A stretch of 64,000 bases of DNA from Prado023 sp963706875 (GTDB lineage Bacteria > Actinomycetota > Actinomycetes > S36-B12 > CAIYMF01): assembly GCA_963706875.1 (NCBI GenBank), contig CAVPNW010000016.1:654210-718209 (forward strand), read 5' to 3'. The position numbers and the translations under genes are program-made. Below, piece by piece: positions 18,582-31,072 of this stretch (its first letter is position 1; each line of letters begins with the position of its first letter). The notes below the pieces were generated by a model, which was not told where the DNA came from, ran no database searches, and saw only the letters and a list, made by a program, of their open reading frames with translations.

Positions 18582-19505
18582 ATGGCCGACCCGCACCCGC
18601 TCCCACCCGGGCTGGAGCCGGATCCCCACGAGCACGGCCTCGCCTCCGGGGACCTCACCGCTCTGGCAGCCGACATCGACCGCGCGTGGGAGCTCTTCGA
18701 GGGTGTCGCGGCCGAGGTGGATCCGGATGCGCCGTCACGCAAGAACGGCTGGACGGCTCGCGACCTCGTCGCCCGCCTCGGCCAGTGGGAGTCGGGCCGC
18801 ACGTTGACCGACCTCCTGGCGGACGCCCATGACGGCGACGCCGAGCACTACGACGCCGACGCCGTGGACGAGCAGGTGCGGGAAGCGACCGCGGACCTCC
18901 CCTTCGAGGACGTCCGCTCAGCCCTGTCTGCGGCGCGCACGACCACGCGTGAGTGGCTGGGCTCGGACGGGCCGGGGACCTGGGGGTTGGTGCACACGTC
19001 CTCACCCCTCGGTCCACTGCCCGTCCTGACCGTCATGAACGCCATGACCTACCAGCTGAGCGTCACCTCGTTGGACCTCGAGCCGTGCGGAACGACGGCT
19101 CCCGAGGAGCTGCTGGGCATCGGGTTGTTCGCCCTGATCGACACCACGGGCGCCCTCGCGGGACGAAAGCACGTCACCGGGTCGTTCACCGCGGTGACTC
19201 CGGAGCGGATCGTGGGCGCGGGATCACGAGCGGGGCACTGGCGCACGGCCCTGCTCCCCGAGGACCCGCACATGGGACCCGGCGTGCTGGCACCCACGCG
19301 CATGGTGATCGATGCCACCAGCGGGCGGGCCAACGTGGGCCACCTGTACCGCACCGGAGAACTGCACGTGCGCGACCTCGGTGGGCTCGTGCGCCTCGCG
19401 CCCGTGCTCGAGGGCGTCCCGGGGATCCCCCCGCTGGGCGCGGTCGGTCGCGCGCTCACGGTGGTCGATGCGGTCGGAGGGCTGTTCGGCCGGTTGCGCC
19501 GCTGA
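18582..19505 (+). CDS. DinB/MDMPI-like maleylpyruvate isomerase N-domain protein
   Basis: The N-terminal half is the four-helix DinB-type bundle with the actinobacterial signature NGWTARDLVARLGQWE, here at about residue 50. The remaining 200 residues have no motif I recognise. Members of this superfamily are metal-dependent and several use mycothiol, which fits the divergent peroxiredoxin, but substrate is unknown. No good Shine-Dalgarno is seen upstream of ATG 18582; instead the inverted repeat occupies the place, consistent with leaderless or regulated translation. Confidence 0.65.
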   Translation: MADPHPLPPGLEPDPHEHGLASGDLTALAADIDRAWELFEGVAAEVDPDAPSRKNGWTARDLVARLGQWESGRTLTDLLADAHDGDAEHYDADAVDEQVREATADLPFEDVRSALSAARTTTREWLGSDGPGTWGLVHTSSPLGPLPVLTVMNAMTYQLSVTSLDLEPCGTTAPEELLGIGLFALIDTTGALAGRKHVTGSFTAVTPERIVGAGSRAGHWRTALLPEDPHMGPGVLAPTRMVIDATSGRANVGHLYRTGELHVRDLGGLVRLAPVLEGVPGIPPLGAVGRALTVVDAVGGLFGRLRR

Positions 19506-19557
19506 CGGTCCCGCCCCGACCACATCTCCCGGCGCGATCGGAGCGATCGGACCCTGC

Positions 19558-19995
19558 CTACCGCGAGACGAGCCGCACGGCCTGCCACTGGGCAAGGGTC
19601 ACCGACGTCGTGCGCCGCAGCCCCGAGGTTGCCGCGGCATCGGCGATGTCCGCCGGCTCCATGGCGCCCTCGCGTCCGAACTTGGGCGTCAGGAGCCACA
19701 CCACCCCGTTGTCCGCCAGCGGGGACTTCGCGTCCACCATGGCGTCGGCGAGGTCGCCGTCGTCCTCTCGCCACCACAGCAGGACCATGTCGACAACGCC
19801 ATCGAAGTCCTCGTCGACTGCCTGCTCCCCTGTTCCGGCGATCACCGCATCGGCAACCAGATCATCGGTGTCGGTGTCGTACCCGACCTCCTGGACGGTC
19901 TGCCCCGCGGTCATGCCCAGCCGCTTGGCCAACGCCGATGCCTGATCGGCGTCGTCGGCCGTTGCACCCACCTGTATCCCCTCACCTCGTGTCAC
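19558..19995 (-). CDS. DUF3052 family protein
   Basis: A 145-residue acidic cytosolic protein with the family pattern LAKRLGMTAGQTVQEVGYD near the start and VVWLLTPKFGR toward the end; it matches the conserved actinobacterial DUF3052 proteins that lie between ahpE-like genes and aceE (Rv2239c position). Function is unknown. GTG 19995 was chosen for its GGAG box; frame continues upstream and a later GTG at the VGATADDADQ segment is another option. It diverges from aceE, so 19,996-20,138 holds both promoters. Confidence 0.75.
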   Translation of the reverse strand: MTRGEGIQVGATADDADQASALAKRLGMTAGQTVQEVGYDTDTDDLVADAVIAGTGEQAVDEDFDGVVDMVLLWWREDDGDLADAMVDAKSPLADNGVVWLLTPKFGREGAMEPADIADAAATSGLRRTTSVTLAQWQAVRLVSR

Positions 19996-20138
19996 CGGCT
20001 CCGCACGGTCGTGCGGCGCCGTTGGGCGCAAGTATGGTGCTGCCAAGGGCCCAACGCATACCTCAACGCGCACGTGCCGCCCGGAAGCGGAATAGTTGCC
20101 CCCGCTGCACCTGACCACGATCGGAAGAGGTTCCCCAC

Positions 20139-22862
<2,724 letters not shown>

Positions 22863-22866
<4 letters not shown>

Positions 22867-23924
22867 CCGATCCCCAGTCGTCCGTCCGGCGGGTCCTCGC
22901 GGCGCAGGTCACCGACCTGCCCGAGGGGCACGTGGCCAGGGCGACGGGCCCCGATGACGTGGCGGCCATCACGGCGCTCATGCGCTCGGTGGACATAGCC
23001 GGGTGCGGGCACACCTCGACCAACATCGAGGCGGTCGCCGACGAGCTCGCCGACCCGGAGTGTGGCTGGGAGTACGGATCGGCGGCTGTCTGGCGAGGGG
23101 CGGACCTGGTCGGCGCAGCCCTGGTCTTCGACGGCTTGGTGGAGGGGCGCGGCTGGTTCTTCGACGTCTATGCGCGACCCGGGGACGCTCGGGCCCGAGC
23201 GATTCTCGGCTCGCTCATCGACTCCGCCCTGCGCGAGGGCCGGTATCGCTGGGATGCGCTGTACCTGGATCCCGATGTGCCCCTGCCCATCGCGAAGTCA
23301 GGAGGCTACGCCAACGACGGCGCGCTGCGGGCCGAGCTCGAGATCCGCGGGTTCGCGGAGGTCCGCCGCTACTGGCGGATGAAGGTGGACCACTGGTCGG
23401 TCGAGGGCCTGACCGTGCAGGGCTCCCAGGGCGCTGATGCGGACCCCGCGGGCGTCCGCGCGCTTCCCGGGGGATACGTGCTCCGGCCATTCCGGGATGT
23501 GGAGTCCGAATGGCGGGATGTGCACGCCGTGAGCTCGCTGGCGTTCCTGGACCACTTCGACTTCACACCGCTCGACTTCGAAGCGTGGCAGGCGAGAATG
23601 CGCGGCGTGACGGTGGACCCGACCCAGTGGATCGTCGCTGAGTTCGACGGGCAGATGGTCGGCTATGTGCTGGGATCCAACACGTACGCCAGTGACGACT
23701 GCGGCTACGTGGCCAGCATCGGGGTCCTGCGGGAGCACCGGGGCAAAGGGGTCGCCCGAGCACTCCTGCGCGCCCGGATGGCAGACGACGTGGCCCGTGG
23801 CTTCCTCAGCACGATCCTGCATGTCGACGCCACCAGCCCGACGGGCGCGACGCGCCTCTACGAGTCCGTCGGCATGGTCGCCGACAGCGAGTTCGTCGGT
23901 CGCCACCGCCCCCTGTTCCGCTGA
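22863..23924 (+). CDS. Tandem GNAT N-acetyltransferase
   Basis: Two GNAT units in 353 residues. The C-terminal one is catalytically complete, with acetyl-CoA motif A VASIGVLREHRGKGVARALL near 280 and a closing DATSPTGATRLYESVGM. The N-terminal one is degenerate, as in MshD-type double-domain acetyltransferases, but mycothiol synthase identity is not established. GTG 22863 overlaps the aceE stop (GTGA), so the two are co-translated; the substrate is unknown. Confidence 0.8.
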
Positions 23925-24037
23925 CGCCCCGCCGGGCGGTTGCGCTGCACTTCGGGCCGTTCGTCGAGTCCGAGACGCAACGCAGCCGCGTTCGGGCGTC
24001 GGAAACGCAACACAACTGAGCGATCGTTCGGACAAGC

Positions 24038-24074
24038 GGCTGGCCCGGGAGGGTCTCCCCTGCCCGGGCCAGCC
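24038..24074. terminator. Bidirectional hairpin between convergent genes
   Basis: GGCTGGCCCGGG (24038-24049) pairs with 24063-24074 over a 13-nt loop. It sits between the stops of the GNAT and DUF3145 genes. Confidence 0.7.
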
Positions 24075-24099
24075 GGCTCCTCCCCCGAGGTCTGTCGGG

Positions 24100-24624
24100 C
24101 TACACCACCTGGTGCAGCCACCGCACGGGCACGCCGTCACCTGCGCGCCGGAACGGCTCGAGCTCGGCGTCCCAGGCCGCGCCAAGGATCATGTTCAGGC
24201 CGTTGCGCAGCTCGGACGGATCGTCCCCAGCCGCGTTGAGGATCGCGCGCAGGCGATCCTCGTGGATCATGATGTCGCCGTGCGGGCCCATCGTGGCCCG
24301 GAACACCCCGAGCTCGGGGGTGACAGCGAACCGCTCGCCCTCAGCGCCCTTGCCGGGCTCCTCAGCGACCTCGTAGCGCACGGTCTTGAACTGGCGCAGG
24401 GCTGAGGTGATGCGCGCGGCGGTACCCGGCTTGGCCTGCCACGACACCTCGCCGCGGACCTGCCCGGGCAGCACGGGCTGGGGCAGCCAGTCGAGGCTCA
24501 CCCGGGTCCCGAGCACGTCACTGATCGCCCACTCCACATGCGGGCACAACGCACGCTGCGTGGAGTGCACGAACAGAACCCCACGGGTGAGACCCGGGCG
24601 CTCAGCAACCATATGCACGGCCAT
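24100..24624 (-). CDS. DUF3145 family protein
   Basis: The 174-residue protein carries the conserved DUF3145 opening TRGVLFVHSTQRALCPHVEWA and the late block RNGLNMILGAAWDAELEPFR. This family is restricted to actinobacteria; function unknown, cytosolic by sequence. ATG at 24624 begins MAVHMVAERPGL; an internal start nearer to TRGVLFVHS cannot be excluded because many relatives begin there. The AT-richer 24,625-24,745 presumably holds its promoter. Confidence 0.85.
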   Translation of the reverse strand: MAVHMVAERPGLTRGVLFVHSTQRALCPHVEWAISDVLGTRVSLDWLPQPVLPGQVRGEVSWQAKPGTAARITSALRQFKTVRYEVAEEPGKGAEGERFAVTPELGVFRATMGPHGDIMIHEDRLRAILNAAGDDPSELRNGLNMILGAAWDAELEPFRRAGDGVPVRWLHQVV

Positions 24625-24745
24625 GGCCGACCTCCGATCCCGGCGAGTTTCGCCTTCCCCAGCGTCCTCGTCGATCGGATGTGACCATCCCTGAGGGGAG
24701 CATAATCACAAGTGTGTCGTTTTGGCTAGACCAGTGACCGACCAA

Positions 24746-26194
24746 TCACGCTGAGCGTGCAGAGGCACTCGCCGGTGCTGGTGCCGCAGGTGCGCATCGG
24801 GAGGCCGGTGGCCACGGCTGCGGGCTGAGGAATCCCCGGAACAGACCCAGCCAGCTGGCAGCTTCGGAGCACTGCGAGCTCGCCGGTTGGGTCCGGGCGA
24901 GAGTCACGACGACCTCGGACTCGCGCCCCGGATCGATCCGGATGATGCCGGAGTGCGCGATCCCCGCCTCGGCCATCCAGCGGGCCGGCCTGTATGGGGT
25001 CTGGCTGCTGTTGGGCAGCAGCACCAGCCGGTAGGTGGCCGGCGGCACAGGTCCGATCCGGTAGTGATCCGGATCGTCGCGGACGAAGTACGCGAAGTAC
25101 TTCCGGCTCGGGTCCGCCACAGCCTGCAGGTAGGCCGGCACTCCGGGCAGCGGCATCCCCGTGTCGCCGGCGAGGACCTGGCCGACGAGCATTCCGCCGC
25201 TGACGAGGACGAAGTCCACCCCGGAGCGCGCCTCACCGGCGCCCAGCGAGAGCGGGGTCGCCGCGATCCAGTCATTCGCGCGGTCGTACCACTGGTCGAT
25301 CATGCCGGGGGCCCATGCGTGCACGATCAACCCCCTGGTGGGGGCGATGCCCCGGACCAGGAAGGCTCCGGACTCGTCGGTGGTCGTGTCTCGCGGGCAG
25401 CCGAACTGGCACTTCTCGATTCGCACGGAGGCACCGGGAACCGGGTGGCCAGCGGCGTCGCGCACCGTTCCGGAGAGCTCACCACCGCGCGGCAGCCGGA
25501 TGACCAGGCCCGTCACATCACCCGGCGACTCCACGCGCCTGCCGGATTCCGAGCCGTCGGACCAGTAGCCATCACCGAGGAAGGGGCTGCTCGGCGGGAC
25601 CTGCACGTGCAGCCGGATCGCCACAGGCGGCAGCCCGCTGATCTCGAAGGTCCCCGGCGCACCGCCGGGCTCGAACCTGCCCGCGGGATCGGACCACGCC
25701 GCGCCCGCGATGCGGGCCACGAGTTGCGCCCCCTCGACCGGCTCGCCCGTGTCCTCGGCGATCACCCGTCCGGAGATCGAGCGCCCGCCCGGCAGGTCGA
25801 TGTCCGCCACGAACCCCTGGCTGGTCACCGGGATCACGCCCGCCTGCCCGAACGCGTAGACACCGGGCCAGTACGTCGCGACGAAGTCACCGACCAGCGG
25901 CGATCGGACGTGCAGCTTCACATGCCCGGCTCGGAGGCCCGCGAACGAGTAGCGACCCGCGAGATCGGTGGCCACCTGTTCCGACTCGCCCGCCCAGTCC
26001 CCGGTCTCGGTCACCGGGGTGAGGACGACCCACGCAGCAGACAGCGCAGTCCCGTCGGCCGTGACCACGCCGGAGACCGAGCCGAGTCCGTCGGCCGACG
26101 CCGGGGCGGCGAGGGCGGGGGCCCCGGCCAGGGTCATCCCCGAGACGAGCACCCACGCAGCAACCACACGCAGAAGCGCCTCGCTGCGGGCCAT
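24746..26194 (-). CDS. Secreted protein with carboxypeptidase-regulatory/Cna-B-like repeats
   Basis: A Sec signal peptide opens the protein (MARSEALLRVVAAWVLVSG, ending ALAAPASA). Then come about four beta-sandwich units, each with a G-x-V/I-x-G-x-V start and a Y-x-F/I-x-G-L/I-x-P/A-x pattern: GSVSGVVTADGT, GRSISGRVIAEDTGEPVEGA, GELSGTVRDAAGHPVPGASV and GGMLVGQVLAGDTGMPLPG. These are CarboxypepD_reg/Cna-B-like surface modules. No LPxTG anchor is seen; the C-terminus is Ala/Pro-rich. ATG 26194 has GAGGGG upstream. Cell-surface or extracellular role, partner unknown. Confidence 0.78.
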   Translation of the reverse strand: MARSEALLRVVAAWVLVSGMTLAGAPALAAPASADGLGSVSGVVTADGTALSAAWVVLTPVTETGDWAGESEQVATDLAGRYSFAGLRAGHVKLHVRSPLVGDFVATYWPGVYAFGQAGVIPVTSQGFVADIDLPGGRSISGRVIAEDTGEPVEGAQLVARIAGAAWSDPAGRFEPGGAPGTFEISGLPPVAIRLHVQVPPSSPFLGDGYWSDGSESGRRVESPGDVTGLVIRLPRGGELSGTVRDAAGHPVPGASVRIEKCQFGCPRDTTTDESGAFLVRGIAPTRGLIVHAWAPGMIDQWYDRANDWIAATPLSLGAGEARSGVDFVLVSGGMLVGQVLAGDTGMPLPGVPAYLQAVADPSRKYFAYFVRDDPDHYRIGPVPPATYRLVLLPNSSQTPYRPARWMAEAGIAHSGIIRIDPGRESEVVVTLARTQPASSQCSEAASWLGLFRGFLSPQPWPPASRCAPAAPAPASASARSA

Positions 26195-26376
26195 GGTGTC
26201 CCCTCGGTTCTCCGTGACTCCATGGTCCTCCTCCAGACGACCCATGCCAAGGCACAGGGGGCCGAGGGGCTGACTCGCGGCCCCCGACCGTGGCCCCTGC
26301 CGGATTGGGGGTTCGGTACCTCGAGGTGCATGGATCACGTCTCGCTGCGCCCGCCCGGCTCACTAGAGTCGGAAGG

Positions 26377-28920
26377 GTGACGATCGACCCACGCCCAGCG
26401 ACCGCGCCCTCCGCCTCCGCTTCCCCGGGCTCCCCGCCGGCCCCGACGGATCCACGCTCCCCCGGCCTGCCGGCTCGCGCGCGGGTGGTCGTGATCGGAG
26501 GCGGGATCATCGGGACATCGATCGCCTACCACCTCGCCGAGCAGGGCTGGACCGACACCGTGCTGCTCGAGCGCGACCGGCTCACCTCGGGCACGACCTG
26601 GCACGCCGCCGGCCTGATGGTCACGTTCGGCTCGACCTCGCAGACGTCGACCGAGCTGCGGATGTACACCAAGGACCTGTACTCCCGGCTCGAGGCCGAG
26701 ACCGGGCAGGCCACGGGGTTCCGCCCGATCGGGCTGATCGAGGTCGCGGCCGACGAGGGCCGCCTCGAGGAGTACCGGCGGGTGTCGGCGTTCAACCGGC
26801 ACTGCGGGGTGGACGTCCACGAGATCAGCGCCCGCGAGGTCGGCGAGCTGTTCCCGATCGCGCGCACCGACGACATCCTCGCCGCGTTCTACACCCCGAC
26901 CGACGGCCGGGTGAATCCGGTCGACGTCACGATGGCCCTGGCCAGGGGCGCCCGGATGCGCGGGGCGACGCTGCTGGAGGGCACCCCGGCGATCGACGTG
27001 CTGACCCGTGAGGGCGCGGTCGCCGGCGTGCGCACGCCGGCTGGTGACATCGAGTGCGAGTACGTCGTCAATGCCGCGGGCATGTGGGCCCGGCAGCTCG
27101 GCGAGCGCTCGGGGGTGAGCATCCCGCTGCAGGCGGCTGAGCACTACTACCTGATCACCGGGGCGATGCCCGAGGTCGACCCGGACTGGCCGGTGCTCGA
27201 GGATCCCAGCAACTTCACCTACATCCGGCCCGAGGGTGACGGGCTGATGGTCGGGCTGTTCGAGACGGTCTGTGCGCCCTGGAACGTCGGCCGGATCCCC
27301 GAGGACTTCTCCTTCGGCACGATCCAGCCGGACTGGGACCGGATGGGCCCCTACGTCGAGGCTGCGATGAGCCGGGTGCCCGCAACCCTGGACGCCGGGA
27401 TCCACACGTTCTTCTGCGGCCCGGAGTCGTTCACCCCCGACCTGCTGCCGGTCATCGGCGAGGCACCCGAGGTGCGCAACTACTTCGTGGCCGCCGGGCT
27501 GAACTCGATCGGGATCCTGACCGGTGGCGGGTGGGGCCGGGCCATCGCGCACTGGATCACCAGCGGGTCCCCGGACATCGACGTCACGGGCGTGAACATC
27601 GACCGCCTGCACCCCTACCAGGCCACGCCTCGTTATCGGGCGACGCGCACGGTCGAGAGCCTCGGGATGGTCTACGAGTGCCACTACCCGGGGCGCTCGA
27701 TGCGCACGGCGCGGGGCGTGAAGCGCTCGCCGCTGCACGACCGCGTCGCCGCGCAGGGCGCGTGGTTCAAGGATGTCTCCGGGTGGGAGGGAACGGACTG
27801 GTTCGCCGGCGCGGGCGTCGTCCCGGACGAGCCGGCGCTCACCTGGGGCCGCCCGGACTTCTGGTCGCACTGGGCCGCGGAGCACCGTTCAGTCCGAGAG
27901 GGCGTGGGGCTGTTCGACATGTCGTTCATGGCGAAGTTCGAGGTGACCGGGTCGGACGCCGGCGCGCTGCTCGAGCGGCTGAGCGCCAACTCCGTCGACG
28001 GCGAGCCGGGGCGGATCACCTACACCCAGTGGCTCAACGAGCACGGCCGTCTCGAGGCGGACGTGACCGTCACCAAGCGCGCCGACAACGACTTCCTCGT
28101 GGTCGCCTCGGACACCGCGCACAGGCATGTGCTGACCTGGCTGCGCCGGCACGCCGGTGACGCACGGGTGTCGATCGCCGACGTCACCTCGGGGCTGGCG
28201 CAGATCACCGTCCAGGGGCCGCGCTCGCGCGAGGTGCTCGCGGCCGTGACGAGCGTCGACCTCGCCGACGCGGCGTTCCCGTTCCGTGCAGCGCGAGAGA
28301 TCGACCTGGGGTTCGCCCTCGGTCTCTGCACCAGGATCACGTATGTCGGTGAGCTCGGCTACGAGTTGTTCGTCCCGGCGGAGATGGCGGTGGCGGCCTA
28401 CGACGAGATCGTGGCGGCCGGCGAGGCGCACGGTCTGCGCCACTGTGGGCTCAAGGCCCTGGGCAGCTTGCGTCTGGAGAAGGCCTACCGCGACTACGGC
28501 CACGACATCGACAACACCGACGACCCGCTCGAGGCCGGGCTGGGCTTCGCGGTCGCCTGGGACAAGCAGGGTGGATTCACCGGCAGGGACGCCCTCGCGG
28601 CGCGGCGCGATGCGCGTGGCGGCCGACCGCCCACGCGTCGGTTGGTCCAGGTCCTGCTCGCCGCCCCCGAGCCGATGATGGTGCACGCAGAGGTGGTCCG
28701 TCGTGACGGCGTCGAGGTGGGCTACCTGCGTTCGGCGTCCTACGGGTTCACGCTGGGCGGGGCGGTCGGGTTGGCGATGGTCGACGCTGGGGATGCGCCC
28801 CTGGACGCCGACTGGCTCACGTCGGGCGAGTGGACGGTGCAGGTGGCCAACGACAAGATCCCGGCGCGGGTGTCGCTGGCCCCGATGTACGACCCCCGAA
28901 GCGAGCGGGTCCGCGGCTGA
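26377..28920 (+). CDS. Dimethylglycine/sarcosine dehydrogenase-like flavoprotein with GcvT domains
   Basis: Residues about 28-420 are a DAO-type FAD domain: dinucleotide motif VVVIGGGIIGTSIAYHLAEQG and SGTTWHAAGL, where the His is the covalent FAD attachment site in DMGDH. A second half (about 470-848) is a GcvT-like tetrahydrofolate domain with FDMSFMAKFEVTG, GELGYELFVP and LGSLRLEKAYRDYGHD. The enzyme demethylates N-methylated glycines and can hand the one-carbon unit to folate. GTG 26377 was chosen over upstream frame that runs into the divergent gene's promoter. No glycine-cleavage genes are adjacent. Confidence 0.85.
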   Translation: MTIDPRPATAPSASASPGSPPAPTDPRSPGLPARARVVVIGGGIIGTSIAYHLAEQGWTDTVLLERDRLTSGTTWHAAGLMVTFGSTSQTSTELRMYTKDLYSRLEAETGQATGFRPIGLIEVAADEGRLEEYRRVSAFNRHCGVDVHEISAREVGELFPIARTDDILAAFYTPTDGRVNPVDVTMALARGARMRGATLLEGTPAIDVLTREGAVAGVRTPAGDIECEYVVNAAGMWARQLGERSGVSIPLQAAEHYYLITGAMPEVDPDWPVLEDPSNFTYIRPEGDGLMVGLFETVCAPWNVGRIPEDFSFGTIQPDWDRMGPYVEAAMSRVPATLDAGIHTFFCGPESFTPDLLPVIGEAPEVRNYFVAAGLNSIGILTGGGWGRAIAHWITSGSPDIDVTGVNIDRLHPYQATPRYRATRTVESLGMVYECHYPGRSMRTARGVKRSPLHDRVAAQGAWFKDVSGWEGTDWFAGAGVVPDEPALTWGRPDFWSHWAAEHRSVREGVGLFDMSFMAKFEVTGSDAGALLERLSANSVDGEPGRITYTQWLNEHGRLEADVTVTKRADNDFLVVASDTAHRHVLTWLRRHAGDARVSIADVTSGLAQITVQGPRSREVLAAVTSVDLADAAFPFRAAREIDLGFALGLCTRITYVGELGYELFVPAEMAVAAYDEIVAAGEAHGLRHCGLKALGSLRLEKAYRDYGHDIDNTDDPLEAGLGFAVAWDKQGGFTGRDALAARRDARGGRPPTRRLVQVLLAAPEPMMVHAEVVRRDGVEVGYLRSASYGFTLGGAVGLAMVDAGDAPLDADWLTSGEWTVQVANDKIPARVSLAPMYDPRSERVRG

Positions 28921-28927
28921 GCTGTTG

Positions 28928-28970
28928 TGGTGGTCGATTCGGTCGTTCCAATCGACCGAGTCGACTACCA
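28928..28970. terminator. Palindrome/terminator between convergent genes
   Basis: Arms 28928-28945 and 28953-28970 (18 bp, two mismatches tolerable as G-U in RNA) enclose a 7-nt loop. It overlaps the stop of the CPBP gene. Similar in core sequence and geometry to 13,471-13,515. Confidence 0.65.
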
Positions 28971-30155
28971 GCTGCCCTGGTCCACCAGCTGGGCGCGCTC
29001 GCTGAGGGTGAGGGCCAGCGCCCGGTTGGCGCTCGGCTCCCCGGGCGGGACCTGCATCGTGGTCCAGGAACCGTCCTTGAGCAGGATCACGACCTGCGAT
29101 CCGCCAGGGACGGTCGACGGGTACACCACGTTGATGCGCTCGAGCGGCAGCACCGCAACGGGTTCCGCTGCGCCGTCACTGACCACGACGTGGGTGCTGG
29201 TGGCCTCCACCCGGACCGGTGCCGCCGAGCCCGACCATGCGACGGAGCGGAAGGTCCGCGACGGGAGGCCGGCCTGCATCTCGTAGCGCTGGTACGGCGT
29301 CAGGCTGCCCCGCGCGGGCCAGTGGGTCCAGATGAACCAGACCAGGAACGGCAGGCTCAGCAGCAGGAACAGCCCCGCGGTCATCAGCGACTCGGACAGC
29401 GTCGCGGTCTGCGTGGCAGCCTCCGGGGAGACGATCCGGATGGCCAGGAGTGCCCCGAGGTTGTTCAGGAAGTGGATGATGATCCCCGGCCACAGCGACC
29501 CGGTGCGCAGGTAGAGCAGGCCGGTGACGACGCCGAACATGCCTGCACCCACCGGGTCCGCGTGCAGGATGCCGAAGAACACCGCGGAGACGATCACCGC
29601 CACGCCCACCCGCCACTTCACGGCGAATCGTTCCAGCAGGACCCCACGGAACACGATCTCCTCGACAAGGGGGGGCAGGATCACGATCCCGATCAGCGCC
29701 AGCAAGAGATTGCCCTGGCCCACGCCGGCGAGCGAGTCGTCCATCCAGGGGGCGACCAGCTCCGTGAGGGTGATGGCCGCCAGGGAGAACATGAACTGCA
29801 CGACGAGGATCCCGGCCACGACGAACCAGTAGGAGCCAAGCGCCGGCCAGCGCATGATGGCGCCCAGGCGAACTCCCCCACGGCGGACCACCATGAACCA
29901 GATCCAGGCGACGACGGGCAGGTACAGCAGGGCGCTGAGCAGCTCACTGAAGGACGGATCCTCCAGCTTGCCGAGGGCACCGAAGACCACGGAGACGACC
30001 ACGGCACCCGCGCCGGCCCAGAGAAGCAGCCATCGGGTGCGCAAGGCTCCGAACGCCCCCGTGCGAGGTGCGGGAGGACCGCTCGACGATGCGCTGCTGA
30101 CCGTCGCGGGCTCGCCGTTGCCTGCCGGGCCGACCGGGATGACATCCATGGACAT
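28965..30155 (-). CDS. CPBP family intramembrane metalloprotease
   Basis: The CAAX-protease/bacteriocin-processing (ABI) signature is complete: PPLVEEIVFRGVLLERF (Glu-Glu-x3-Arg), FFGILHADP and the later IIHFLNNLGALL with His and Asn. About seven hydrophobic helices cover residues 40-290. A roughly 110-residue soluble C-terminal domain that I do not recognise follows, which is longer than usual for the family. ATG 30155 follows AGGTGA. Substrate unknown; relatives act in prenyl-protein processing or bacteriocin immunity. Confidence 0.85.
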   Translation of the reverse strand: MSMDVIPVGPAGNGEPATVSSASSSGPPAPRTGAFGALRTRWLLLWAGAGAVVVSVVFGALGKLEDPSFSELLSALLYLPVVAWIWFMVVRRGGVRLGAIMRWPALGSYWFVVAGILVVQFMFSLAAITLTELVAPWMDDSLAGVGQGNLLLALIGIVILPPLVEEIVFRGVLLERFAVKWRVGVAVIVSAVFFGILHADPVGAGMFGVVTGLLYLRTGSLWPGIIIHFLNNLGALLAIRIVSPEAATQTATLSESLMTAGLFLLLSLPFLVWFIWTHWPARGSLTPYQRYEMQAGLPSRTFRSVAWSGSAAPVRVEATSTHVVVSDGAAEPVAVLPLERINVVYPSTVPGGSQVVILLKDGSWTTMQVPPGEPSANRALALTLSERAQLVDQGSW

Positions 30156-30281
30156 TGAGTATCACCTGTTCTCCGGCCGTGCGTGACCGAGCGCTCGTGC
30201 GTACCCGAATGGGCGCGGGAGCAAACGTCCGCGGGCAGACGCGTCACGACGCGTGGCCCGTCCCCTACGCTTGGGCCGTTC

Positions 30282-30356
30282 GGGGCGGTAGCTCAACTGG
30301 TCAGAGCAGCGGGCTCATAACCCGTCAGGTTCCGGGTTCGAATCCCGGCCGCCCTA
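30282..30356 (+). tRNA. tRNA with CAU anticodon (elongator Met, or Ile2)
   Basis: Cloverleaf: acceptor GGGGCGG with CCGCCCT (first pair G-U), D arm GCTC/GAGC, anticodon stem GCGGG/CCCGT with loop CTCATAA, T arm CCGGG/CCCGG with TTCGAAT. CCA is not encoded. The acceptor lacks the C1xA72 mismatch of initiator tRNA. Elongator Met and lysidine-modified Ile2 cannot be told apart by eye. Confidence 0.9.
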
Positions 30357-31009
30357 CAGGGCTCGCGGTCCTGGGCGCAGCCCGGGGCCGCGTGCCCAGT
30401 GTGGCTTGGCGGGATTCGGGAGGAGGCCCGCGCATGCGGGCCGACGGGTCCCGCCCGCCCTACTGTCACCGCAGGTCAGAGGCTATTTAGGCCAGGCCAC
30501 CGTTCCTTCACGATTCCGACTCTGCACCTGCTTCTGCACCCATTGCGGGGACCGAGATGATGTCCGGTGCTTGGTCACGCGCATCGGACGCTCTGTGGCC
30601 GGTGCTTGACAGTCATGGGCGGCGCTAGGGGGCGGGTCGGGATGCTGGGTTTGGCGATGTCGCAACTTCCCGGCCCCGAGGATGACGGGGTTCTTTGCCC
30701 TACCGTCCCCGAGAGATTTTGCAGGGGCGCTGCCCGAGGATGGTGCGAGTCCCGCGGTCAGCGGGGTCGGTAGGCGTCGCGGCGGTGATCGATGCGGAGC
30801 ACGATGACCTCGCGGGTGGTGTCATTGATCCGATACAGCACGCGATAGAAGGGCGACTTACCGCCATCTGTCTGAGTGAACAGCCCAGCGCTCGACCACG
30901 GCGACGAGCTCGAACCGGCAGGGCATCAAGGTCGCATCGTCAAGGTGGGCGGAAGTCCCCTGACTGCGAGGTCCTTCCCCTCCTTCGTGGCCAGGGTTGA
31001 CCTGTGGGC
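30357..31009. other. Intergenic mosaic downstream of the tRNA
   Basis: No intact gene is supported here. A remnant of a RelE-type toxin gene lies on the minus strand at about 30,758-30,890; the rest shows no conserved reading frame. Position directly after a tRNA gene is typical of old integration sites, but I find no repeat of the tRNA 3' end in the window. Confidence 0.5.
30758..30890 (-). pseudogene. RelE/ParE-type toxin, C-terminal remnant
   Basis: Minus-strand translation ends GLFTQTDGGKSPFYRVLYR, INDTTREVIVLRIDHRRDAY, RPR and a stop. The block YRVLYxIND...VLRIDHRRDAYRPR is the characteristic C-terminal half of RelE/YoeB-like mRNA interferases. The N-terminal half and any antitoxin gene cannot be followed in frame, so the locus is broken. 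Confidence 0.55.
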
Positions 31010-31039
31010 TTGACACCTGCTCTGGGGGAGCGCTACCTT
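31010..31039 (+). promoter_or_regulatory. Promoter of the beta-glucoside operon
   Basis: TTGACA at 31010-31015 and TACCTT at 31034-31039, spacing 18. Transcription would start about 35 nt before the RAT element. Confidence 0.65.
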
Positions 31040-31072
31040 CTCAACAGGTCGCACAGCGGCCCGCGAAGTCTA

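Noticed and set aside
24887..26380. Plus-strand open frame of nearly 500 codons opposite the secreted Cna-B-like protein
   Set aside because: Antisense of a protein with clear signal peptide and repeats; no family pattern of its own.
30483..30665. Minus-strand frame ending WVQKQVQSRNREGTVAWPK near the tRNA, possibly an integrase tail
   Set aside because: No catalytic Arg/His/Tyr motif of tyrosine recombinases can be found upstream; too short to call.
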